Shown here: positions 7,485 to 15,642 of the stretch, piece by piece | Layout: each line of letters opens with the position of its first letter | Position numbering within the stretch: position 1 is the first letter of the stretch | Assembly (NCBI RefSeq): GCF_049896245.1 | Contig: NZ_JAFCTX010000004.1 | Span: 62,001 to 126,000 of the forward strand | DNA from: Cypionkella sp049896245 | GTDB taxonomy: Bacteria; Pseudomonadota; Alphaproteobacteria; Rhodobacterales; Rhodobacteraceae | Reading direction: 5' to 3' | DNA: 64,000 nt | The notes under the pieces: generated by a model | Databases searched by the model: none | Seen by the model: the letters and a program-made list of their open reading frames with translations, nothing else | What the model was told of the DNA's origin: nothing | Program-made: the position numbers and the translations under genes

Positions 7485-9095
7485 ATGGCGATTACCTCTG
7501 CCAACCAGCTTGAGCTTTTGCAAACCGCCGAAGCGGTGGCGCGCGAAAAGATGATCGAGCCCGAGCTGGTCATTCAGGCGATGGAAGACAGCCTCGCGCG
7601 GGCCGCAAAGTCGCGCTACGGCGCGGATATGGACATCCGGGTGAAGATCGACCGCAAGACCGGGCGCGCGACGTTTGCGCGCATTCGGACGGTGGTTGAG
7701 GATGATGGCGTCGAGAATCACCATGCGCAACTGACGGTGAAGCAGGCGAAAGATCACCTGAAAGACCCGGTTGTGGGTGACGAGATCATCGACGAAGTGC
7801 CCCCCGTTGATTTGGGCCGGATCGCGGCGCAATCGGCCAAGCAGGTGATCTTGCAGAAGGTCCGTGAGGCCGAGCGCGACCGTCAGTTTGAAGAATTCAA
7901 AGACCGCAAGGGCACGATCATTAACGGTCAGGTCAAGCGCGAGGAATACGGCAATATCATCGTCGATATTGGCCGGGGCGAAGCTATCTTGCGCCGCAAC
8001 GAGAAAATCGGGCGTGAGTCGTACCGCCCGAATGACCGGATTCGCTGCTACATCAAGGATGTGCGCCGTGAAGCCCGCGGTCCGCAGGTGTTCCTCAGCC
8101 GGACCGACCCGCAGTTCATGGCGGAATTGTTCAAGATGGAAGTGCCGGAGATTTACGATGGCATCATCGAGATCAAGGCTGTGGCGCGGGATCCTGGGTC
8201 GCGGGCGAAGATTGCGGTGATCAGCTATGACAACTCGATTGATCCGGTTGGGGCTTGCGTTGGTATGCGCGGCAGCCGGGTTCAGGCGGTTGTGAACGAA
8301 TTGCAGGGCGAGAAGATCGACATCATTCCGTGGAATGCCGATCAGGCGACGTTCCTGGTGAACGCCTTGCAGCCAGCGGAAGTGTCGAAAGTTGTGATCG
8401 ACGATGACGCGGGCAAGATCGAAGTCGTGGTGCCGGATGAGCAACTGTCTTTGGCGATTGGTCGCCGGGGTCAGAACGTGCGTCTGGCCAGCCAGCTGAC
8501 TGGTCTTGATATTGATATCGTGACGGAATCTGACGAATCGGCACGTCGTCAGGCTGAATTTGCCGAGCGCACCAAGCTGTTCATGGAATCGTTGGATATC
8601 GACGAGATGATGGCGCAACTGCTGGTATCGGAAGGCTTCGCGAACCTCGAAGAAGTGGCTTACGTTGAGGCAGACGAGTTGCTGTCGATTGACGGCTTCG
8701 ATGAAGGCACGGCGGGCGAATTGCAAACCCGCGCGCGCGAATATCTGGAAGCGGTCAATACCAAGGCGATGGACGCCGCGCGGGCGCTGGGCGTTGAAGA
8801 TAGTCTGGTTGAATTTGAGGGGCTTACCCCGCAAATGCTGGAAGCGCTGGCGCTTGACGGTATCAAGACGCTGGAGGATTTTGCGACCTGTGCCGATTGG
8901 GAATTGGCGGGTGGCTGGACCACGGAAAAAGGTCAGCGGAAGAAGGATGAGGGCGTTCTGGAGAAGTTTGACGTTTCGCTGGAAGAGGCGCAAACTTTGG
9001 TGATGACCGCCCGCGTGATGCTGGGCTGGGTTGACCCGACTGAACTGGCGCAGGCCACGGAAGAAGTCGACGAAGACGAGGAGGCCGAGGCCTGA
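7485..9095 (+). CDS. nusA: Transcription termination/antitermination factor NusA
   Basis: NusA binds RNA polymerase and nascent RNA and modulates pausing, termination and antitermination. The 536-residue product starts with the polymerase-binding N-terminal domain (about 1-130), followed by S1 and two KH domains (GACVGMRGSRVQAVVNELQGEKID; LAIGRRGQNVRLASQLTG), then two C-terminal acidic repeats with helix-hairpin-helix character (DEMMAQLLVSEGFANLEEVAYV). This C-terminal pair of repeats is typical of proteobacterial NusA. Neighbours rimP and infB confirm the assignment. The stop codon is within a strong hairpin (9085-9107). Confidence 0.97.
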   Translation: MAITSANQLELLQTAEAVAREKMIEPELVIQAMEDSLARAAKSRYGADMDIRVKIDRKTGRATFARIRTVVEDDGVENHHAQLTVKQAKDHLKDPVVGDEIIDEVPPVDLGRIAAQSAKQVILQKVREAERDRQFEEFKDRKGTIINGQVKREEYGNIIVDIGRGEAILRRNEKIGRESYRPNDRIRCYIKDVRREARGPQVFLSRTDPQFMAELFKMEVPEIYDGIIEIKAVARDPGSRAKIAVISYDNSIDPVGACVGMRGSRVQAVVNELQGEKIDIIPWNADQATFLVNALQPAEVSKVVIDDDAGKIEVVVPDEQLSLAIGRRGQNVRLASQLTGLDIDIVTESDESARRQAEFAERTKLFMESLDIDEMMAQLLVSEGFANLEEVAYVEADELLSIDGFDEGTAGELQTRAREYLEAVNTKAMDAARALGVEDSLVEFEGLTPQMLEALALDGIKTLEDFATCADWELAGGWTTEKGQRKKDEGVLEKFDVSLEEAQTLVMTARVMLGWVDPTELAQATEEVDEDEEAEA

Positions 9096-9107
9096 TTTAG
9101 GCCTCGG
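9085..9107 (+). other. Hairpin overlapping the nusA stop codon
   Basis: A perfect 8-bp stem pairs CCGAGGCC (9085-9092) with GGCCTCGG (9100-9107). The 7-nt loop contains the nusA TGA. There is no following U-run, so it is not a classical terminator. It could act as an RNA-processing or stability element between nusA and the GTG-started rnpM gene. Confidence 0.55.
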
Positions 9108-9116
9108 GGTATTACC

Positions 9117-9752
9117 GTGACACGCGGTGGCCGGGAAAATCTGCAAGACGACCCGGAACGCAAGTGCATTGTGACCGGGGAAGTTCAGCCAAAAGCGGGG
9201 TTGATTCGCTTTTGTCTGGGGCCGGAAGATCTGATCGTGCCGGATATTCTGGCACGGTTGCCGGGCCGGGGATTCTATGTCTCGGCTGATCGGGCGGCGA
9301 TTGAGAAGGCGGCGAAGAAGGGTTTGTTCTCTCGCGCCGCGCGCCAACCGGTCAAGCTGCCGGATGATCTGGCTGATTTGGTGGAAACGCTGCTGCTCAG
9401 GCGGGTGGTTGATCTGATCAGTTTGGCCCGCAAGGCCAGCGGGGCCGTGATGGGCTATGAGAAGGTCAAGGAATGGCTGCAAAAGGACAAGGTGCGGGTG
9501 CTGTTGCAAGCCGCCGACGGGTCTGAACGCGGTAAGACGAAGCTGCGCGCGCCGGATGGCGAGGGGTCGTATATCGGCTTTTTGTCGGCGGAGGAATTGG
9601 GTTTGGCTTTCGGGCGCGAACGTGCGATACACGCCGCGCTTGGCGCTGGTGGACTCACGACGCGTGTTGTAGAGGAAGCGGCAAGGCTGGCTGGGTTGCG
9701 TGGGCAAACCGTTCAGCAGGATGGCGACGAGATCGCCTTGAAGGATACGTAG
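9117..9752 (+). CDS. rnpM: YlxR/RnpM-family RNA-binding protein with L7Ae-like C-terminal domain
   Basis: This 211-residue product combines an N-terminal YlxR (DUF448) domain (about residues 8-85: RKCIVTGEVQPKAGLIRF, then LPGRGFYVSADRAAI) with a C-terminal L7Ae/L30e-like domain (DLISLARKASGAVMGYEKV). That fusion is the normal alphaproteobacterial form of this nusA-infB-linked protein. In Firmicutes the YlxR protein binds RNase P RNA; the role here is inferred to be RNA-binding but is not established. The start is the GTG at 9117, 21 bp after nusA. It ends 5 bp before infB. Confidence 0.88.
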   Translation: MTRGGRENLQDDPERKCIVTGEVQPKAGLIRFCLGPEDLIVPDILARLPGRGFYVSADRAAIEKAAKKGLFSRAARQPVKLPDDLADLVETLLLRRVVDLISLARKASGAVMGYEKVKEWLQKDKVRVLLQAADGSERGKTKLRAPDGEGSYIGFLSAEELGLAFGRERAIHAALGAGGLTTRVVEEAARLAGLRGQTVQQDGDEIALKDT

Positions 9753-9757
9753 GACGC

Positions 9758-12370
9758 ATGAGCGATACAGACGGCAAAAAACCCCTCGGCCTGGGTGGCG
9801 CACCTCGTTCCGGTCAGGTGAAGCAAAGCTTCTCCCATGGCCGCACGAAAAGCGTTGTGGTCGAGACAAAGCGCAAGCGCGTGGTCGTGCCAGTGGCTGC
9901 GGCCAAACCGGGCACGCCCGGAGCCGCGGCTGCGCCGGGGTCTGCATCACATCTGGGCGATCCGTCAAAACGCCCGGCTGGCATTTCCGATGCCGAAATG
10001 GAACGCCGTCTGGCGGCCTTGCGCGTGGCGAAAGCCCGCGAAGCCGAAGACAACGCGCGCCGGGCCGAAGACGACAAGGCGCGTGACGAAGAACGCGCCC
10101 GCAAGCGCGAAGAAACCGAGACCAAAGAGCGTGAAGAGCGCGAACGTCTGGCTGCGGCGAAAGCCAAGGCAGATGAAGAAGAACGCGTGCGCGTTGAAGC
10201 GGCTGCCGAGGCTGTATCGAAAGCTGCGGCCCGCAAAGCCGATGTGCTTGGCACCTCGCGTCGTCAACCGGCGGCACCTGAAAAGCCCGCCGAGGCTGCT
10301 GCACCGACAGCACGCGGCGAACGCGCTGACCGCAATGCGCCCGCAGCACAGCCGACCGCTGCCGAAACTGCTGCGCGTGCGCCTATGGGGGCCAAGCCCG
10401 CATTGGCGGTTCGCAAAGTGGACCGTGATCGCGAAGAACGTGAGCGTAACGCCAAGGCCAAGACCGATGACGGTCGCCGCACTGGTAAGTTGACGCTGAA
10501 TGATGCGCTGGCCGGCGAGGGTGGTCGTACCCGCTCGATGGCCGCGATGAAGCGCAAGCAGGAAAAGGCGCGTCAGAAGGCATTGGGAATCGGCAAGCCC
10601 GAGAAGCAATTCCGCGACGTGCAACTGCCGGAAACCATCACGGTTGCTGAACTGGCGAACCGGATGACCGAACGCGCTGCCGATGTTGTCAAAAGCCTGA
10701 TGAAAATGGGCATGATGGTGACGATGAACCAAGCCATCGACGCTGATACCGCTGAACTTGTGATCGAAGAATTCGGCCACAAAGCGGTGCGCGTGTCGGA
10801 TGCTGACGTCGAACAAGCGATTGAGCTAGTGGCGGATGCCGAAGGCACCCGGATCACCCGGCCGCCGATTGTGACCATTATGGGCCATGTTGACCACGGC
10901 AAAACCAGCCTTCTGGATGCGATTCGTAAAGCGAATGTGGTGTCTGGCGAAGCCGGTGGCATCACTCAGCATATCGGCGCCTATCAGGTGACGACCGAAA
11001 AGGGTCAGGTTCTGACCTTCCTCGACACGCCGGGTCACGCGGCCTTTACCTCGATGCGCTCGCGCGGGGCTCAGGTGACGGATATCGTTGTGCTGGTCGT
11101 GGCGGCGGATGACGCCGTGATGCCGCAAACGATTGAGGCGATTGCCCATGCGAAAGCGGCGAAAGTGCCGATGATCGTGGCGATCAACAAGGTCGATAAA
11201 TACGGCGCGGACCCGACCAAGGTGCGTACCGATCTGCTGCAACACGAAATTGTGGTCGAGCAGATGTCAGGCGACGTGCAGGACGTTGAAGTTTCGGCCA
11301 AGACAGGCCAAGGCATCGAAGAACTGCTGGAAGCCATTGCTTTGCAAGCCGAAATTCTGGAACTGCGCGCCAACCCGAACCGGGCTGCTGCGGGTGCTGT
11401 GATTGAAGCGAAACTTGACGTTGGCCGTGGCCCGATTGCGACGGTTCTGGTGCAGAACGGCACCCTGCGCAAAGGCGACATCTTTGTCGTCGGCGAGCAG
11501 TGGGGCAAAGTGCGCGCCTTGATCAACGACAAAGGCGAGCGGATTGACGAAGCTGGTCCCTCGGTTCCGGTTGAAGTGCTGGGCCTGTCGGGGACGCCTT
11601 CGGCGGGTGATACGCTGAACGTGGTGGAAACCGAAGCGCAGGCGCGGGAAATCGCGGATTACCGTTTGAAAACCGCGAAAGACAAACGCGCTGCGGCTGG
11701 GGCAGCGACGACGCTGGAACAGCTGATGGCGAAGGCCAAGGCGGATCAATCGGTGGCTGAACTGCCGGTGCTGGTGAAGGCTGACGTGCAGGGTTCTGCC
11801 GAAGCCATTGTGCAAGCGCTTGAAAAGGTTGGCAACGACGAGGTGCGTGTCCGCGTGCTGTCTTATGGCGTGGGGGCTATCACCGATACCGACGTGATGT
11901 TGGCGGAAGCTTCGAAATGCCCAATCATCGGGTTTAACGTTAGGGCCAATGCCTCGGCGCGGAACTCGGCGCATCAGAAGGGCGTGGAAATCCGCTATTA
12001 CTCGATCATTTATGATCTGGTGGATGACATCAAGGCGGCGGCTTCGGGCTTGTTGAAGGCAGAGATTCGCGAGACGTTTATCGGTTACGCGACGATCAAG
12101 GAAGTGTTCAAGGTCACCGGCATTGGTCAGGTGGCGGGTTGCTTGGTTACCGAAGGCGTTGCACGTCGTTCGGCGGGCGTGCGCTTGCTGCGCGATAACG
12201 TGGTGATCCATGAAGGCACGCTGAAGACGCTGAAACGCTTCAAGGACGAGGTGAAGGAAGTCATCTCGGGTCAGGAATGTGGCATGGCGTTTGAGCGCTA
12301 TGACGATGTGCGCGCAGGCGATGTCATCGAGATCTTTGAGCGTGAAGAAATTCAGCGCACTTTGGCTTGA
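9758..12370 (+). CDS. infB: Translation initiation factor IF-2
   Basis: IF-2 is the GTPase that places initiator tRNA on the 30S subunit. The 870-residue protein has a long, charged, low-complexity N-terminal region (about 1-280, rich in A, E, K and R, with likely coiled coil at 80-150), an IF2_N domain (ETITVAELANRMTERAADVVKSLM), then the G domain with G1 GHVDHGKTS, G2 region GGITQHIGAYQV, G3 DTPGHAAF and G4 NKVD. The C-terminal domains close with RYDDVRAGDVIEIFEREEIQRTLA, the usual IF-2 end. It is last in the operon and is followed by an intrinsic terminator. Confidence 0.98.
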   Translation: MSDTDGKKPLGLGGAPRSGQVKQSFSHGRTKSVVVETKRKRVVVPVAAAKPGTPGAAAAPGSASHLGDPSKRPAGISDAEMERRLAALRVAKAREAEDNARRAEDDKARDEERARKREETETKEREERERLAAAKAKADEEERVRVEAAAEAVSKAAARKADVLGTSRRQPAAPEKPAEAAAPTARGERADRNAPAAQPTAAETAARAPMGAKPALAVRKVDRDREERERNAKAKTDDGRRTGKLTLNDALAGEGGRTRSMAAMKRKQEKARQKALGIGKPEKQFRDVQLPETITVAELANRMTERAADVVKSLMKMGMMVTMNQAIDADTAELVIEEFGHKAVRVSDADVEQAIELVADAEGTRITRPPIVTIMGHVDHGKTSLLDAIRKANVVSGEAGGITQHIGAYQVTTEKGQVLTFLDTPGHAAFTSMRSRGAQVTDIVVLVVAADDAVMPQTIEAIAHAKAAKVPMIVAINKVDKYGADPTKVRTDLLQHEIVVEQMSGDVQDVEVSAKTGQGIEELLEAIALQAEILELRANPNRAAAGAVIEAKLDVGRGPIATVLVQNGTLRKGDIFVVGEQWGKVRALINDKGERIDEAGPSVPVEVLGLSGTPSAGDTLNVVETEAQAREIADYRLKTAKDKRAAAGAATTLEQLMAKAKADQSVAELPVLVKADVQGSAEAIVQALEKVGNDEVRVRVLSYGVGAITDTDVMLAEASKCPIIGFNVRANASARNSAHQKGVEIRYYSIIYDLVDDIKAAASGLLKAEIRETFIGYATIKEVFKVTGIGQVAGCLVTEGVARRSAGVRLLRDNVVIHEGTLKTLKRFKDEVKEVISGQECGMAFERYDDVRAGDVIEIFEREEIQRTLA

Positions 12371-12407
12371 ATTGAGGCTCCCCGGCAACGGGGCAGCTTC
12401 AAATAGA

Positions 12408-12437
12408 AAAGGCCGGGGAAACCCGGCCTTTTTCTTT
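12408..12437. terminator. Bidirectional intrinsic terminator after infB
   Basis: A 10-bp stem pairs AAAGGCCGGG (12408-12417) with CCCGGCCTTT (12422-12431) over a GAAA tetraloop and continues as TTCTTT. The complement also ends in a T-rich run, so it can serve both infB and the small minus-strand gene that ends at 12453. Confidence 0.9.
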
Positions 12438-12452
12438 AAACTGATGCTGGAT

Positions 12453-12593
12453 TCAAGATGCTTTGGCGCGGGCGACCGGGTAGCCCACGAAAGTCTTTTC
12501 ATCGACTTTCACCATAATTTTACCATCGGCCATCTGGCCCACCAGCAAGCCTTGAATAGAAACGCAACTTCCAACAGAAATCGTTCGCAGCAT
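12453..12593 (-). CDS. Small conserved-looking protein, 46 residues
   Basis: An open frame of 46 codons begins MLRTISVGSCVSIQGLLVGQ and ends with VGYPVARAKAS. A good ribosome site (GGGGGA on the minus strand, about 7 nt before the ATG) precedes it, and it stops just before a bidirectional terminator. The alternation of hydrophobic residues with glycines (VGSCVSIQGLLVG, DGKIMVKVDEKTFVG) suggests a small beta-barrel or SH3-like fold. I believe similar small proteins occur in other Rhodobacterales, but I cannot verify this here. Function unknown. It does not look like shadow coding because nothing else is encoded opposite. Confidence 0.7.
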   Translation of the reverse strand: MLRTISVGSCVSIQGLLVGQMADGKIMVKVDEKTFVGYPVARAKAS

Positions 12594-12705
12594 GTGCCAA
12601 TCCCCCAATCAGCGGTTATTTGCTTAAGACTAGGGATGATTCGTTAAGATTCCCACTACAATTTCGCCACATTTGCGGAAAAGTTGTGGAAATTTAGGGC
12701 GGTTT

Positions 12706-13104
12706 CTAAAGCCAGTCGCGCAGAATCGGGATCAGCGGCAGATCGGCGGCGGGCATCGGGTAGTCGCGCAGGTTTTGCGGGCGCACCCAAGCCAGATTTT
12801 GGCCTTCTTGCGGGGCGGGGATGCCCTCCCAACGGCGGCAGGCAAACAGCGGCATCAGCAGGTGGAAATCGTCGTAGCTGTGGCTGGCGAAGGTCAGCGG
12901 CGCGAGGCAGCTTTTCCAGGTGTCGATGCCGAGTTCTTCTTTAAGCTCGCGGATCAGGGCGAGTTCGGGGGTTTCACCGGGTTCGACCTTGCCACCGGGG
13001 AATTCCCACAGCCCCGCGAGGGATTTGCCTTCGGGGCGTTGCGCCAAGAGGACGCGGCCTTCGGGGTCGATCAGGGCGACGGCGGAGACGAGGAGGGTTT
13101 TCAT
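12706..13104 (-). CDS. mutT: 8-oxo-dGTP diphosphatase (MutT-type NUDIX hydrolase)
   Basis: MutT hydrolyses 8-oxo-dGTP, cleansing the nucleotide pool of mutagenic precursors. The 132-residue protein carries the full NUDIX box with the GX5EX7REUXEEXGU pattern (GGKVEPGETPELALIRELKEELGI split around residues 37-60) and the preceding MutT hallmark LAGLWEFPGG. Length is that of stand-alone MutT. It is downstream of argJ on the same strand, separated by a G/C-rich repeat; linkage argJ-mutT may be an operon. Confidence 0.9.
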   Translation of the reverse strand: MKTLLVSAVALIDPEGRVLLAQRPEGKSLAGLWEFPGGKVEPGETPELALIRELKEELGIDTWKSCLAPLTFASHSYDDFHLLMPLFACRRWEGIPAPQEGQNLAWVRPQNLRDYPMPAADLPLIPILRDWL

Positions 13105-13130
13105 GGGTCGCTCCGCTGAAATGGAGGAAC

Positions 13131-13162
13131 CGGGGGCCAGCCCCCAGACCCCCGGGATATTT
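13131..13162. repeat. G/C-rich hairpin repeat with GGGATATTT tail
   Basis: GGGGGC (13132-13137) faces CCCCC (13141-13145) and a second CCCCC/GGG block follows, ending in GGGATATTT. From memory, hairpins with a CCC(G)GGATATTT tail recur between genes in Rhodobacterales genomes; only one clear copy is seen here, with a related GC hairpin at 36050-36072. It may also help terminate argJ transcription. Confidence 0.5.
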
Positions 13163-13176
13163 AGGAACAGATGAAA

Positions 13177-14499
13177 TCAGGAGCGGTAGTCCGCGTTGAT
13201 TTCGATGTAGCGGTTGGTCAGATCGCAGGTCCAGACCGAGCGTTTTGATTTGCCAAGCCCCATGTCGACGGCGATTACCAGATCGGACTGCAGCATATAG
13301 GCGGCACCGTCTTCCTCGCGGTAGTCAGGATTGCGCCAGCCGTTTTCGGCGACGAGAATATCGCCGAAGCGGATGCTCAGCTTATCGCGATCCGCCTCAG
13401 CGTCCGCTTTACCGATGGCGGCGACGATGCGGCCCCAGTTCGGGTCTTGGCCCGCGATGGCGGTTTTCACCAAGGGCGAGTTGGCAATGGCCATGGCGAG
13501 TTTATGGGCGTCGGCGTTAGAGGCGGCACCCGTGATGCGGACTTCGACGAATTTGGTGGCACCTTCGCCGTCGCGGATCACCTGATGCGCGAGGTCCATC
13601 ATCACGCCGCGCAGGGCGGTTTCGAAGGCTTTCAGATGCAAGCCTTTCAGCTCGGCGGCTTCGGATTTTCCGGTGGCGGCGAGCAGCAGGGTGTCAGAGG
13701 TGGAGGTGTCGCTATCGACTGTGATGGCGTTGAAGGTGTCATCGGTGTTGCGCGACAGCAGTTTTTGCAGGTTGGTCTGGCTAATTTTCGCATCGGTGAA
13801 GATATAGACCAGCATCGTCGCCATATCCGGCGCGATCATGCCGGAGCCTTTGGCGATGCCTGCAATCTGGATAAGCCCGCCGTCACCCTGCACCGTGGCG
13901 GCAGCGCCTTTCGGGAAGGTGTCGGTGGTCATCATCGCGTGGGCGGCCATTTCTATGGCATCCTCGCGTAAGGAGGCTGCGAGTTCGGCGATTTTGTCGG
14001 TGATTTTGGCGTAGGGCAGCGGCTCGCCAATCACGCCTGTTGAGGACGAGAACACGCGGGCGGCGGGGATGCCCAAAGCGTCGGCGACGGCTATAGTCAC
14101 GGCGGCAACGGCTTCATCGCCGACGCGACCCGTAAAGGCGTTGGAGTTGCCGGAGTTCACCACGATCGCCGCACCGCTATCTGCGGGGACTTTCAGCGCC
14201 AGCTTCGCTTGGCAATCGCGCACGCAGGCCGAGCGGGTGGTGGAGCGGGTAAACACCCCGGCCATCGCGGTGCCGGGGGCGAGGCGGACCAGCATCACGT
14301 CTTTGCGGTTCTGGTATTTGATACCAGCCTCAACGGCGGCAAACTCGACGCCCGCGATCAGGGGAAGGTCAGGGAAGGCAGCGGGGGCGAGGGGCGAAAC
14401 AGATTTGGCTTTTTTGACCTTTGCCTCGACGCCGGGCGTTGCGGCTTTCAGCTTGGCCTTCAACGACTTGACCTTCGCCTTCAACTCTTTCTTCGCCAT
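13177..14499 (-). CDS. argJ: Bifunctional ornithine acetyltransferase / N-acetylglutamate synthase
   Basis: ArgJ moves the acetyl group from N-acetylornithine to glutamate in the cyclic arginine pathway, and may also make N-acetylglutamate from acetyl-CoA. The 440-residue precursor is normally self-cleaved before the threonine of the ATML motif, visible here as APDMATMLVYIFTDA. Other family blocks are VVNSGNSNAFTG, SSTGVIGEPLP and GQDPNWGRI. The first ~33 residues are an unusual lysine/alanine-rich stretch (four AK/KA-type repeats) before the conserved SPLAPAAFPDLP; a GGGGA ribosome site supports this upstream start. It precedes mutT on the same strand. Confidence 0.95.
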   Translation of the reverse strand: MAKKELKAKVKSLKAKLKAATPGVEAKVKKAKSVSPLAPAAFPDLPLIAGVEFAAVEAGIKYQNRKDVMLVRLAPGTAMAGVFTRSTTRSACVRDCQAKLALKVPADSGAAIVVNSGNSNAFTGRVGDEAVAAVTIAVADALGIPAARVFSSSTGVIGEPLPYAKITDKIAELAASLREDAIEMAAHAMMTTDTFPKGAAATVQGDGGLIQIAGIAKGSGMIAPDMATMLVYIFTDAKISQTNLQKLLSRNTDDTFNAITVDSDTSTSDTLLLAATGKSEAAELKGLHLKAFETALRGVMMDLAHQVIRDGEGATKFVEVRITGAASNADAHKLAMAIANSPLVKTAIAGQDPNWGRIVAAIGKADAEADRDKLSIRFGDILVAENGWRNPDYREEDGAAYMLQSDLVIAVDMGLGKSKRSVWTCDLTNRYIEINADYRS

Positions 14500-14598
14500 G
14501 CTGGTCCCCGTTTAACTGTGGTGTCTATCTGAAATCGGCGCGCAAACCGCAAAGGTCTGCACGCCGATCATTAGCGCTTTAGTGCGGCTGCGTAACCG

Positions 14599-15447
14599 TT
14601 ATTTATCAAGCAGCGTTGCGTCGCCGAGGAATTTCGGGTCGACAGCTTCACCGGGCTTTTCGATTTTCGCGGCTTCGGTCAGCGCCTTGATGTGATCCTC
14701 GACCACCTTTTGCTCAATACCTTGGGCCAATTCATCGCGCATCTCATCCAGCGTCGGTTTGGCAGCCACACGGGTTTCGCTGACCAGAATCAGATGCCAG
14801 CCGAAATCGGATTTGATCGGGCCAGTGACTTCGCCAACCTTGGCCGCGACGACGGCATCTTCAAACGGCTTGACCATCGCGCCCAGACCGAACCAGCCCA
14901 GATCGCCGCCCTGCGCGCCTGACCCAGTATCGGTCGAATTGGCCTTGGCGAGATCGGCGAAAACCCCGCCCTTTGCCAATTCGGCTTTCAGCTCATTCGC
15001 CTTTTCCTCAGAATCCACGAGGATATGCGCCGCGTGGTATTCGGTGGCGGGCTTGGAGTCTTTGAACTTGTCGTCATAGGCCTTTTGCAGCGCTGCATCG
15101 CTGACCGCAGCGGTCACAATCGGCTTCAACGCGGCGTTCGACAGATAGCTGCGACGGTCATTTTCCAGTTGCAGCGTGTCTTTTTTGGTCAGCTTGTCGG
15201 CCATCGACTGCTCCAGCACGGTTTGCTGTACCAGTTGATCAAGGATGCCTTTGAACAACACATCCGGCGGCAGGGATTTATACTGATCCGGCAGGCTTTC
15301 GCGCGCCACGATCATATTGCCCAAGGTGATATTTGTGCCGTTGACGCTGGCGATCACCGTATCGGCGGTCGGGTCTTGCGCCAAAGCCGGGGCTGCAAGG
15401 ACGAGAGACAGCGCCATCCCTGCCATAAACCGCATCGCTTTTGCCAT
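14599..15447 (-). CDS. Periplasmic peptidylprolyl isomerase (parvulin/PpiC family)
   Basis: This 282-residue protein starts with a Sec signal peptide (MAGMALSLVLAAPALAQ), so it acts in the periplasm, probably in folding exported proteins. An N-terminal SurA/PrsA-like helical region (about 30-130) precedes a parvulin domain (about 135-235: EYHAAHILVDSEEKANELK, GGDLGWFGLGAMVKPFEDAV, FGWHLILV). A strong AGGAGAG ribosome site precedes the ATG. It is divergent from secA, a fitting neighbour for a secretion-linked chaperone. Confidence 0.92.
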   Translation of the reverse strand: MAKAMRFMAGMALSLVLAAPALAQDPTADTVIASVNGTNITLGNMIVARESLPDQYKSLPPDVLFKGILDQLVQQTVLEQSMADKLTKKDTLQLENDRRSYLSNAALKPIVTAAVSDAALQKAYDDKFKDSKPATEYHAAHILVDSEEKANELKAELAKGGVFADLAKANSTDTGSGAQGGDLGWFGLGAMVKPFEDAVVAAKVGEVTGPIKSDFGWHLILVSETRVAAKPTLDEMRDELAQGIEQKVVEDHIKALTEAAKIEKPGEAVDPKFLGDATLLDK

Positions 15448-15485
15448 CTCACACTCTCCTGATCGGTCCGCTACCTTGCGCGGCG

Positions 15486-15514
15486 TTGACTATGCTGGGC
15501 CTTGCCCTTACATC
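15486..15514 (+). promoter_or_regulatory. Putative secA promoter
   Basis: TTGACT (15486-15491) and TACATC (15509-15514) are spaced by 17 bp and lie about 130 bp before the secA start in the intergenic region shared with the divergent parvulin gene. Confidence 0.45.
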
Positions 15515-15642
15515 GCACGGGTCGCGTGTGATGCGGGTTTGCCAGCTTTGACGCCCTTCTAAGGAAGCAGCAGCGGTCGGGCAAGCCAGAGCCTCACACG
15601 ATATTGTCAATACCGGTGATCAATCGGCCGGGCGGAGAACAC

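Noticed and set aside
7467..10349. A 960-codon open frame on the minus strand across nusA, rnpM and infB
   Set aside because: It is Arg/His/Gln/Pro-rich without domain character and is exactly antisense to well-recognised genes in high-GC DNA.
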